Shown here piece after piece: positions 48,553 to 59,882 of a stretch of 64,000 bases of DNA. Every line of letters starts with the position of its first letter. Position 1 is the first letter of the stretch. A model generated the notes under the pieces. That model was not told the DNA's origin and made no database searches. It worked only from the letters and a program-made list of their open reading frames with translations. The position numbers were made by a program, and so were the translations under genes. Source of the stretch: Clavelina lepadiformis (Eukaryota > Chordata > Ascidiacea > Aplousobranchia > Clavelinidae); NCBI RefSeq assembly GCF_947623445.1, contig NC_135241.1:3040501-3104500 (forward strand), read 5' to 3'.

Positions 48553-50698
48553 TTAAGTATTCTCATCAGCATTTTTATATACGTATTTAACTTTACTTGC
48601 ATCAAAATTTCTTGTGCAGTGCGGTCGATTTGCCACCTTTCTATTCCACTCATGCCAGGCCGGGGGCAGCAATTTCGCGACGTTCTTTTTCCGTCCATAA
48701 TCTCCCCATAGATGTTTCCAAAGCGGCTGGTCATCTTTTTTCGGCCACTCAGCTTTTACAACGTTATCGTCGCCTTGACCTAGTTTCTGACGCAGAATAC
48801 CAGTTATCCATACGTCATCCATAGGCAAGATCTTGGTGACGCGAGAAATGTCGTAGAGATCCTTTGCCATGGCAACGGACATGATGTAAAATCCTCCACC
48901 GCAGTAAGGTGGATATCGCTCCGGCGAGTATTCTTCCTTAGACACGTACCATTTGCTACTGTTGTCTCTGTTAGGCCCTTTCACTTTATCAAAATAATAG
49001 ACGCAATATATTGGCGACTTCTCGCGTACAAGCTCGCGCGTTATTGAAGGGTCAGTTTTTCTACTGAGGAACATCTTGAACTTTATTTCATATTCTAAAA
49101 AGTCGACCAGATTCCCAAAGTTTACAACAAAGTCGTCGTCTGTAGAGGCATAAAAGTAATCAGCCGGTAAATTTTCAGCTGCCCATTGCATGGCTGACGT
49201 CACCTTGATCGGCATGTTTCTGTGGAAAAGACTTCGTTCCTTTATAACTGTATGCTAATTCTTGGTAATACGTATCGTATACGGTGATATCCGATATCTT
49301 CTGTTTATATGTTTTGACAAAATCTGTTGTGCTATAGGTAAGATAAATAATAATCCTCAGCGAAGTTTGCCCTACAAGATGTAAAAATGTTTTCCAGTGG
49401 AAATGAAAAGTTCATCAAAGAACTTCTCATTTCCAAATTGGCGTGACGACACAAACCAAAGCGGAATGCTTTTGTTTTTGGAAGAAACTAATTTGTTGAC
49501 ATCATACACAGGCTACGTTTACTGTTCCAGTACTTCACCTGTAATCATCAGGTCCTTCGAATTGCAAAATGTCCCCAAACGTTTCAACTTCTTTCTGCAA
49601 GTTTTCCTGGGCCGCTGGGTCGTCGACTTGGCCTAGAACAAAAACTTTCTCTATCCGAATTTGGTTGAGAAAGTATATTTGTCCCCAAGTTGATCTGATT
49701 GCCACTCGCCGATCAAAATTAGTCGTCTTTGACTTCACAAAGATAACAATTCCAAACTTGGCGTCTAATATCAAGAATCGATATTACTTGCAACGCATGT
49801 GTGAATCAAAATCGACCTTTAACACCAATTGTTTTTAGAGTCAGCTATAAAACTGTGGAATATTAACTTACTGTACATTTTCTTTTGTACCATATGAACG
49901 CAGCTAGCCCCATCAACCAATGCATAAATCGATTCCACGACTTTGTCCGGGACGACACTGAAATGCATTTTGGCTCTCGGTTCGCTCCAGTTAGCCATGT
50001 ATAAGTGGTCGGGAAGTATAGGAGGCGGTCCAACTGTCGTGTGCTCGTCGCTGAAACGGAGGCAAACAATGACATGAAAGCGTTGAACAAGCTCAAACGG
50101 GTTCGAAGCAGCGCGAGCAAATTAATGCAAAACTTATATGGATTCCAGTTTGTTATCTCACTTGTATTGTACCATGACTTTAAACATTAATTTTCTTTAT
50201 TTCGGATAAATCTTTTGTTAAAACTCACTCGTGCAAAAGTCTTTCATCAACTTCGGCTGCGTAATCCAAAGTAATGTCCGGATTCTCATCCTCTCTTTCG
50301 TGTTGACCGCAGCTAAGAGGTGGTGGACACAGCTCTTTAGGACTCGTTCTGTAGAAGCAGAATTTCAGACATTATAAAGCATGTAGACAACTGTTAGGGC
50401 AAACAAGCATAGACAGTTTTTGGTTAAGCAAAGTATATTATACCCTCATGCGCAGTCGCATATGAGGTTCATACCCGATAGGTAGAAGAACTGGAATGTT
50501 CTTCCAAATAAACAGAAGTAGGAGCAGTGCTATAATGCTCACGATAATCATTCTGTAGTGGAGCCTTGTACTTCCATATCTACCACAACAGCCATAGATC
50601 GTCTGCTGATAGCGTATCTTTCTCAATTTCGAGACCGCTGATTCAGTTCTAGTCCATTCTGTTGCGCTGTAATCTTCGTTTTTTGCGCTGAATAACAT
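48553..50698 (-). CDS. Beta-1,3-galactosyltransferase family (GT31), type II membrane enzyme
   Basis: Five exons (50475-50698, 50229-50348, 49872-50050, 49539-49764, 48553-49219) join in frame to 471 aa. Plan: cytosolic N-terminus (1-49), one membrane span (about 50-68), stem, then the Golgi-lumen catalytic domain. GT31 motifs are present: DRRVAIRSTWG (192-202), VFVLGQ, the DxD-type metal site STDDDF (275-280), YPPYCGGGFYIMS (352-364) and DDVWITG (384-390), which replaces the usual EDV. It should transfer Gal or GlcNAc from UDP-sugar in beta-1,3 linkage; the exact donor and acceptor cannot be told. Asn-Trp-Ser in the stem is a glycosylation site. The exon 1 donor was chosen at GTATGA (50474) because it alone keeps frame; a second GTATAA 33 nt downstream would put exon 2 out of frame. 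Intron 4 (49220-49538) holds nothing recognised. Confidence 0.92.
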
Positions 50699-53600
50699 CC
50701 CTTAAAGTGAAATGTAGCATGGATGCCTGTGAATTTTATATCGAGAAGCTTCTTCGGTCCAACACTTTGCAGTGACATTACCTGGACAAGACGGCTGTCA
50801 ACCTATTCAGTGTCTAGTATCAACCTGATTAAAATATCATCGCTTTTATGTGTCTGTACTTTCCAACCTGTTTTTCAGATTTCTCAGCAACCTTTAACAC
50901 AACGAATCCAAAGGATTCGGCACCATGAATGAAATGAATAACGACAACGTAATTTAGTAAACTTTCTGGCCACAACGCTCCTAATTGTTATGGAGTAAAT
51001 GAATGTTTTAGTACAATTCGAAATTGCCTTCATTACTAAGTGCTGGGCTCACAAAGCGGCGTAGAAATAAAGAAAAGCCTGTGATAGATGATACACCAGT
51101 CCTTGGTTAGAATTTCGACTGAAGAAGTAAAAGTGAATACGGTAATCCAATCCCAGTCTATATTGTAATTTGATCTCCTTGTCTTGTCTTCTGGCATTCT
51201 TTTCATTTTTGAAATTAATATCCATATAATTAAGAAGGATATCATGTTAAATACACATACACATCTTTGCACTTTACATTTGAAACTTTGCATTTTATGA
51301 GAAAAGAGAAGATCCGGTTTGTGGTTTGACTTTTCAAACGTCTTAAGATTTTACAACCGCAAGCTGGTGCGCTTGAGTTACTACGCTTTGAACCGCAACC
51401 AATTTTTTAGTTGTCTTTTTCATCGTGCGTAACTACGTATCAAGTAGACATATTTTTAACAAAAAAACATTTGAACATTACAAAAATTATAGGAAATCAA
51501 TTTTACATAAACAAAAAAATATGCAACACCCTACCGAAAAGATTTATGGAAAACTTTCGCAATTTGTCTTATTAAAAGTCAATCTTTTGGCTCTGTGATA
51601 TACTTTTAATCTTGAATAAAGGAGAACAAAATATAAACGGAATTCTTTGATCATCACAAAACAGAGCTTTGAAAGATGAAAAATATTTTGTATATAAGCC
51701 GGCTGATAAATTTATGTACTGTAGATTTGTGTAAAATATTCTTTATGAAATTATCATTGCCCATGCATTTGCGAGTGTGAATGGAAAAAAGCGCTTGTTT
51801 TCAAGTAAATAAATTTTTGGAATTTGTAGTTGTGTTTCGTTCCGAAACAGCATTGGGATAATTTGATGTTTTTGCCAACATACAGACTAATGTAATGATA
51901 AAGTCCTTGATACGGCGATGGGACCGAACAAAGAGATTTTAGACTGACTCACACCATGAACTCCGGGTTAAAGAAATGTTTTTATAAATAACCGCCGCCA
52001 ATAACTGCCTGTCAAAGCTGTTATTTGCGTAACGCCACCCTTTGTGTTTTTTGGTGAGTTTATCTAAATTTAGTTACATTATAGAGCAGAATTTTTCTTT
52101 GTGAGTTTAATTGCTTCTGCAGCAATGACCATCTGCTGCGTTTCTGCTTGGCTTCAAAAATTTACTTCAAAAATTTTCAAATGCAAATAAAACTATCCAT
52201 TAAAATGCAGAGTGATAAAATCTCTATTAGTGTCGTATATTGTAATTTAAAACACTGCCAAAATTTACTATAGTGAAAGCATTTTCGCTTTTTAAACCGC
52301 GTAAATTCCGGTATAGTTACTCACAAAGGTGTCAATACAATGATTGCAACATAAAAACTTCTATTTTATTGACAAACAGAAGATAATTTTTCAGATATTT
52401 GAGGAGAAGTTTAGCGCAGATGCTTGTGTGCTTAAGTATACAAGTGACCAGTTAAAGTAGCGGTCACAAGGGGAATGGCATACGTGGCAGATATGGCTTG
52501 TGACGAGACAATGTATAAACAAAATACGTAATAAGTTCTGCTCACTTACCATACATACACATTTGTCAAAGTTGTCGAAATTGTTCGTTTGTTTGAATCA
52601 TGAGTAATACGCTTTCGATAACTCATTTATAGTCATTTCCCGCTAAGGTAAACAAAGAAAAAATTTCCCTATCTATTGTTCTTATTGTTACGTAATTCTT
52701 CTTAAAATAGATCATTTTCCTACGAGATTGCCTTCTATGATGACGTCATGTGTTAAATACATGAGCACAGACAATACCGTTTGTCGGCAAAGTCCTGTCA
52801 AATCGATAATAACGCGATATTAATTATTTCGCCGCAGCGATTATCTAAAGCGATCGTGAAATATCTCTTTTTTTGCTCCGTCGTTCAAAGAAGTATCGAC
52901 GAGTGTCTTACGGCTCTTGCGCTTCGTGGACACGATTAAGATCGTAATTACCTGCGCACACATCGTTGCATCGGTTCCGATTGGCGACCCCGACACCTGT
53001 AACTGTGTCGTTGATTTTGCACGCTGTAATAGAACAAAATAAACAGCTGGCGTGCACGATTTGCCGCTTGCTCTATGGGTTCATTGTAACCACGCGTGCG
53101 GGTATGAAGAAGATCGGAAGACGTTTTTTAACTTCATTGTTGACATCACAACATCCAGAGTGATTACCTCGGTCGTCAGACAATGGTTTACTTTGTAACC
53201 AGTCCTTTTGCTAACGAGCCGTGTTGTGAGGTCTTTCTCTGTCGTTTGAAAACGCCATCATTAAGTCTGTAATCCGTTAATTTTGACGAGATGTTATCGG
53301 TTAACTTTTCCGCTTTTTCTATTTACTGTAACTAGATTAAGTCGCAAACTTACAAGCTAACAATTCACTGAAAACCGACCGCAAAAACAGAACGATCCGT
53401 TTAAAGGAATTTCACTTTGCTACAGACAGCCATGAAATCATTTTGATAAATTGCAATTCGAGGAAATGCTACAAATATTAACGCGTCTTTCACAATACTT
53501 AAGGTGATATTTCATTAGCCGTGAATAACGCTTGAAATATGAGTGTAACGTCACGTCATTCAACTACAGAAGCACGCCCCGAATCTTTTCGTTCCATTTT

Positions 53601-54784
53601 CTTGAAGCGGACGACAAAATAAACTACTGATGTGCCAAGGAAAATAAATTACCGTCTTTTCTCCCGTTGTTACAAATATTGGGTTATCAAATTCGTGTCT
53701 GGAATATGCTTCGTTTTCTAGTTTATGCAAAGGTTCGAAGTTGAATTTTTTCGTCGTAGACTTTTCTTGTTTTAATCATCTAATGGCCAAAGGGCGGCCG
53801 TTCGTGGGTGTTAAAATATTCACTCAGCCAAGAACGCAGGAGGTTTTATATTTCAAAAATAACAAGCAAATATTGAACCTCGCGTGTGGGTTAAAATCTG
53901 TTTCTACTCAAAGTCAAGTGGAAAACTTCCGAGTCTTAATTTAGAGCACTCTTCAACAAATAACCACAAGATTTTAGTATTTGGCCAGTCGTTTACACGG
54001 GGACATCAAGTTGACCAAAAATAACACATAAATAACCGGCAAAAGCAACAAGCTTTTAGTTTCTAATTATGTTGTTGTTCAAAAACAAGCGTTTAAATGT
54101 TGTTTTTATGTGGGTGTATCGTCTTTGAACAGCAGAGCTTTGTTTGAGTGGTTTCAATCTAGGTTTTATCGGATGTAAGTTGTGTAAACAAAGTGACTTG
54201 TTTCGAATCGTGTTCCAAAATGGGCGTAAACGTCCACTAAAAGCTCACATACCGACTGGCGATTTAATTGTAGACCTGGTTGACACGAATTTTATGCCGC
54301 GCTGGTTATTTTACACAAGACCGGTTATTGAGGTTGAATCCGAACGTCATGTGACGTCATCATATCTGTTTATGAGACAACAACACATCTTGGAAAATAC
54401 TATCGCACGAAACTCTGAATATAATCTAAAATATTGAAGAATGCTTTCAGGGTTGCAAACGTTTTCTCACGATTGTTTTGCTGGTTCTCACGCAACTGAT
54501 TGTGTGCCCAGCAGACGCGCGTCAAATAAAGAAAAAAAAGAAAACTTTAACACAAATTCAACTTATATCTATCTCCCTAGAGGGCGCCAGAAAGCGTAGA
54601 TTTCTTTATAAAAGGCGCTGGGAATACAGCGGATACACACAGATCTGCAACCTTAATCGAAAGATTGAAATCTTCTAGGTTTTAACAAAAGTTTCAGAGA
54701 TAAACGCGCTACGATTCTTGCAACCTGCAGTTTATATACTTTGAAGCCAGCAAGGTTACCGGACAGTTTACGATCAGTAACATC
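50699..54784. other. Spacer upstream of the secreted-protein gene
   Basis: 4.1 kb between divergent genes. Short frames (for example 51036-51293, 52966-53163, 54144-54437) show no recognised similarity. No repeat family or RNA gene was recognised. Confidence 0.55.
54607..54614 (+). promoter_or_regulatory. TATA box candidate for the secreted-protein gene
   Basis: TATAAAAG is a consensus TATA box 178 nt upstream of the start codon. A weaker one (TTATATA, 54732-54738) lies only about 50 nt upstream of the ATG; with it the 5' UTR would be about 20 nt. Either is possible. Confidence 0.35.
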
Positions 54785-55951
54785 ATGTTCAAATTTTGTT
54801 ATTTTCTGAGCACATGGATCTGGCTTTTTATGACAACACAAAACGTTTTATCGTTTGAAGCAAGAAACCTTGATATTGCGGAGGCAAAAGTAGAAAAAGA
54901 GCCACGCTTCAGTGGCGATTATGCTGGGTTTAAGAAGTTTTTTTTGAATCGTGTCAGCGCTTACAAGCAAGGCCATGAGACTTCGGCCGAAGCCGCAAAA
55001 GAAAATCTTTCAGTTGGACTTTTGAGCCGGATGAAAAGATCTTTCCATAAAAACGCCGCCCACGAGGGACGATCCAAGCGGTCAAACAGGAGGAGATCCG
55101 GAAACCAAACGTTCCAGCGATCCGGAAGGAAACGGATGAGAATCGAAAACTCATCAAGTCACCTGAGATCTTCCCATCCCACTGCGCTATCAATCACCGA
55201 TGATCGAATGATCTTGCCCATGTTTTATTCTTCAGGTGAGCATTTAATCAAGGAATGCACGAGTCTGAAATCCTTGCGTTATTTAATAACTTTTTGGTTG
55301 CAACTGTCCTCGTCTTCTTAACGTTATTAACTTAAATGTTTAAAAACATCACTTCTAATCCAGGATAAGTTGCTTCAGTTAGACTTTCAGTTAACTTGCT
55401 TATTTTTTCTCTTTACAGGAAGTGGGAGGCTTAACTACGACACTTCGGCGCTCACTGACATAGACCGGTCAGTGAAAGTCGAAAGAGCGGTGGTGAAAGT
55501 CCAGTTCAACGTCGAAGAAAAGTTCAGCCCTTTCGGTGGAAGGCGACGCAGACACGCAGTTGACGTCATACCACTACTGGTTGAGTTTCGACCGAGAGGT
55601 GAGCGATGGATAATCTCACGTGGAAAACTGGTGGGAATGTTCAGTCGGTCACAAGACAACGAGGTCAATAGATCACCGCACATGCGCACTAGCCACGTCG
55701 TCGTCAGACATTATGAATTTGACGTTACTGACGTAGCACATGCAAAGTCCAAGCGAGAAGACGAGGCCCTCATGAATATGACCGAACTAAACTCCGACCT
55801 GCCAAGTCTGTCCAAGTGGCGGTTGCCAAATATTGGACTGGTCTATATTTGCAGAAGACGCTCAAACAGGGCAAATACCAACTGCACGAAACATGGCGTT
55901 AGCTTACACGGGTCACCATTTCTCTTTTTTAATCTTTTAAGACACCGCTGA
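54785..55951 (+). CDS. Secreted protein of unknown family, dibasic-rich
   Basis: Two exons, 54785-55235 and 55419-55951, join in phase 1 to 327 aa; donor GTGAGC and acceptor TTTCTCTTTACAG are both good. Residues 1-24 are a clear signal peptide (FCYFLSTWIWLFMTTQNVLS). The rest has many basic cleavage-type sites (MKRS at 83, RSKR at 96-99, NRRRS, GRKRMR at 114-119, RRRR at 192-195, KSKR at 260-263) and Asn-linked glycosylation sites (NQT 107, NSS 122, NMT 270). Cysteines are few (two near the end, 295 and 306). The second half (VKVERAVVKVQFNV, HYEFDVTDV at 248-256, then W284 and NIGLVYI) faintly resembles a TGF-beta-type propeptide, but no cystine-knot domain follows before the stop. It could be a prohormone, a matrix protein or a partial ligand gene. 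I do not recognise it. Confidence 0.75.
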
Positions 55952-58900
55952 TTTAGCTTTGCAAAAGTTTTTCAGTCTAATTTATTTAACTTGGTCGGCG
56001 GAAAGTGCTGAACCATTACGAAATTGTGGATTGACGTATCACCAGCAGAAATTACTTTGACATTGTCAATTGATTACGCTTTCGGTACTTTAAAACTTTA
56101 TTCTTGTGAAGAATGTAGGACTACATGCCAACTATGCTGTCGCGGTATATTGTATATCAAGGGTAGGCGTTTTCATATCATAAACAGAAGAATATCATCA
56201 TTGAAATAAATTCAAAACGGTTTGCATACGTCCATTAACACAATAAGTTTTCCAATTTTTTCAATACTTAACTAAATACGATATTGCATCGTTTTTGACT
56301 TTGCCACGACGTTAATCTTTGCCACGATTTCTTTGATGGAATTGGTCTTGGGCAGTTGGACACTTTTTTCAGTAAATATTAATAACGCCTTGTATCGATA
56401 ATCCCACAGACAATTTTGCCCCAAAATATTCAAGACTTCGGTGCAAATTCCTATTGTGGATCATTGTATTTATTGCTTTTACAACCACAGTCGTTCAATT
56501 AAACTTGTTTTTCTGGCAACCAACTTGTGACGATTTTGCCTATTATATTTATATGACACACAAGTATCTTTTGCACATCTCTGTATGCGACGTTTTGTTG
56601 TGACATGCTGCATGCTTTCGTAACATTGTCTTGAACGTGCGTGCGTGCTTCAAATTGTTTCGTTGCTTTTACTTATTTGCATTATTTTTAATAAATTATG
56701 AAAAATAAAAAAGGCTATTTGGTGATATAACAACCTGGGATCAAGTTCAATAAGTTTTAGCATAATCTCAACTCTCAATCCAAGACAAACATCTTTTCTG
56801 TAAACAAAACGTCTCTTCAATTATTATTCATACATTTGTTTGACGTTCAGGGTCAACAGTTTTATTGGAGAAGTCTGAACAATTAAGAGGAAATTTCCAG
56901 ATAAATATAACAAATTTGGGAAACTTCACAATTACGGGGTAAAATTTACAGAAGACAGCAGGATCCGATGTAAAATGTTTTTAAATAGTTCAAAGGAATC
57001 TGCGAAAATTGTTGGATACCAATCCCATCTTACTGGTCATTTTGAAGAAAAATGCAGGGCAATAAAAAAAATTACACGAAAGCTGCAACCATTTGCAGGT
57101 AGAAGACAAAGTTACATTGTATCAATGACACGTTGCCATATATATCTAACCTGCCAATTCTGCAGCTTATGCTCTAAATTAGAGACTCCGCTGCAGAAAA
57201 TTAGATATTACGACGCTGACCGCCTGCGCTAATAGCAAGTAATAAAATAAAGTCTATTTCAGTAATAAAATTCAAGGTTTTTATGTTTCCTCGTTTGCCT
57301 CGTATACGGGAAAGCAGAAAAATGCTGTTCAACGTAGGGTTATCTTAAAGAAAAATTCCTGCTGTGTCAAAGGATGATAAATTTATTGCTGCGTTCAATT
57401 TTTTGTCTCAGAATAGCAGCTGATACACGCGTTAGCTATTGAATTCGCATTGTTTCACCTTTTATGGAGAAACACGTCGAGTGGCCCTTGCCCGAAATGG
57501 GGGTGTTTAATAAATATGTGCCTCTCAACGCATCGCTTCCGAGCGAATTACAATCATGCCGAACTAATCGCTTACAACTCACGCCAAAAGTATCTTTTTG
57601 GCGATTTTGGTCCGGTCTTATTTGGGGTTACGGCGTTTGACAAATTTTTTGAGTGGGCTATGACTACTTTTGGAAAGCTCAAAGGCTTGTGTGAATTATT
57701 CCCCGTGGGAGTCAAAGTAGAGAGTCCATTTTGGTATTTACGAACGTCTTGCCGCCTCAATAATGCCGTAATGACAAGATTTGTTGGAATGCAGTGATGA
57801 CCCTTCGCAATTCCGGTGACCCCAGCAATTCCAAAGACCTATGACGTAGAACGCAACAACGACACAACAATGCAAAATGCGATTATTCAATTTGTGACGT
57901 ATGCACACGTCATAATGAGTAGTTTCCCATTCACGCGAAGTGTCTTTGCTGAGCCTTAAATTGTTTTCTCACAAAAGAAGCGGTTATGGCGTGAAAACCA
58001 TGCAGACTGATGTTTTCATGTTGGCATATCGGGTGGCAATTTGACTTTTGACCGAAATTGGTTACTCGTTTTCCGGCGTTGGCTAAAAATTCTCCTGTAT
58101 CAGGTTACAGTGACAAGGTGTCACATAGTTGAAATATTCTTTCGCCAAGTGGATGCGGCAAGCGGGAAACTGACGCCCAAAACGGTTTTTGATGGTCACT
58201 TTAAATTACTTAAGAATTCTTGAGATGATCCTACCCACGTCGAAAGGATTTTGTTAATTGTGGCTTAGCGAGAATTAATGAAAAAATCGCTTGAGATCTG
58301 ACATAAAGACGCCGGTTCCGTTTCGTCCAATAAACGTTCAACTAAGATTTAAGTAAAATTAAAAATTAAAAACAAATCATTAAAACGTCAGATTAAAGGC
58401 TTAGCAAGAATGTAGGTTGACTGATCATCGGATGCAGAACATGGTATCTACCGCACATTGGCTCGCCTGGATGACGACCACATACCAATGACGCACTGCC
58501 GGTTTTTTCTGCAGAATTTCTAGTAAAATACCGACTTTATGTTACAGCATGGTATTTGAGTTAAATTCGTATTGACATTAATATTTTTGTTGGTATTATA
58601 AACAATAATTTAATAAACAGCAAGACATTATAGAAAGAAAGTGCGTTACCGATGTTATAAAAATGCTTTGGAGACATTTTTGCCACTTGCCTGTAAGCGT
58701 TACACAACAATCCCTGACTTGAGGGCAAAGAAAATGAGGAAACTAAACAGCGCGGTTTACGTTGAAAATAACGAGTTTGCGATGACATCATCCGCTTCCG
58801 ACCGCAATTCCGAGTTTTCTTTAAGGCACAGAGTTTGGTAAATAAATAAACACGCTTCGTCGTGTCGAGTGTGGTGCGCGCGAAAACAAGACATGTAACT

Positions 58901-59246
58901 TAAAGAAAAAATAAGTGCGTGACAGCCGTGGTCCCGCAACAGAACCCGCTACACTACGGCCTGGCATTACCCGGCCATTCGGGGCTAATTTGTAACGATT
59001 GAAGTTAACGCTTTCCGGGAACAAACACAAAAGACTCGGTTACTTGCGTAAATCCTGCAAATGCTCCATTGAATTACGCAAGGGCTCGAGCAACGAAAAT
59101 TACGTTATACACGCAAACTTATAGAAAATTACAGCGTTTAAGGCGTTTGTGTGACGTTAACGATGCACCGTACAATTTGAACACTATAACCCGACGCTAA
59201 AAATAAATCAAGTAAGTATGAAGGCTTTTACACCTCATAATTACAT
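55952..59246. other. Spacer after the secreted-protein gene
   Basis: 3.3 kb without a recognised gene. Frames at 56024-56209, 56975-57232 and 57450-57797 (+) were examined; none has splice support or family resemblance. Two further AATAAA sequences lie near 56690 and 56703. Confidence 0.5.
56205..56210 (+). terminator. Polyadenylation signal of the secreted-protein gene
   Basis: AATAAA 254 nt past the stop at 55951, the first canonical signal on this strand. Confidence 0.5.
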
Positions 59247-59436
59247 TCACGCCAGCCCACCCCTTATCACGCTCTTTTTGTGACTTAGCTCCAGCCAATA
59301 AATCTCAAAAGGGTGCGGGGCCGGCAAAGGTCCAGCCGTTTCTTCCACGAGAACGCCACTCCTCGTTCTTAAAAGCTGGACATCTATTTTGGCCGCCTTG
59401 TCGCTGACCTCACCCGGAATCTTAAGAGGCAATGGT
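59247..59436 (-). CDS. Possible terminal exon, 62 aa, unknown protein
   Basis: On the minus strand a good acceptor (TTGTTGTCAACAG) leads into an open stretch that ends at a stop at 59247-59249. It is more GC-rich than its surroundings and reads like real protein: PLKIPGEVSDKAAKIDVQLL near the start, and PHPFEIYWLELSHKK later. There is no internal ATG, so it would need upstream exons. The gene just upstream (59883-62495) already ends with its own stop and a poly(A) signal; only a weak donor (GTGTCA after Ser-Lys near its end) would join the two in frame. It may be an alternative last exon or chance. The 446 bp between holds nothing else recognised. Confidence 0.3.
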
Positions 59437-59868
59437 CTGTTGACAACAAGGAATCTAAAATCTTTATTCTCTTATTAACTCTTCTTTTGTTTATTGGAAG
59501 GGTGTAACGCTTGTTACGTACAAGCGTAGATATATGAAAACGTGCGATCTCCAAACATCAGATATATAAACGTGTTGAAAAATCTATAATCGAACAAAAA
59601 TTCGTTGCTGTTCCAGAAGAATTTCAGTACAGTGATATAGCAACGGATTCCTACAAACTAATGCGCCTACGACATATAACGTACTGGCTTGCAACAAAGG
59701 ATTAACACGAATCACGAACCGCCTTTGATACCGATCTTTGTTTTGAATGAAACACGTTCGCTTCCGCTTCATGAATTCCAGTTCATGTTTTGGCGTAAAA
59801 CACACTTGAAAGGAATTGCTTATATGATTTCTCAGTTGGTTCTGAAAAAAGTTAACTGCAAAGACATT

Positions 59869-59874
59869 TTTATT
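59869..59874 (-). terminator. Polyadenylation signal of the 596-aa protein gene
   Basis: AATAAA on the minus strand begins 9 nt past the stop codon at 59883, so the 3' UTR would be very short. It supports this being the real end of the gene. Confidence 0.5.
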
Positions 59875-59882
59875 ACTATGGG

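Noticed and set aside
56024-56209. Cys-rich frame (CEECRTTCQLCCRGILYI) downstream of the secreted protein, briefly suggestive of the end of a TGF-beta ligand
   Set aside because: Spacing of cysteines does not fit, there is no terminal CxC, and the preceding exon ends with a stop; no donor joins them convincingly.
57450-57797. 115-aa frame on plus strand
   Set aside because: No recognised domain, no signal peptide, no splice sites; judged a chance frame.
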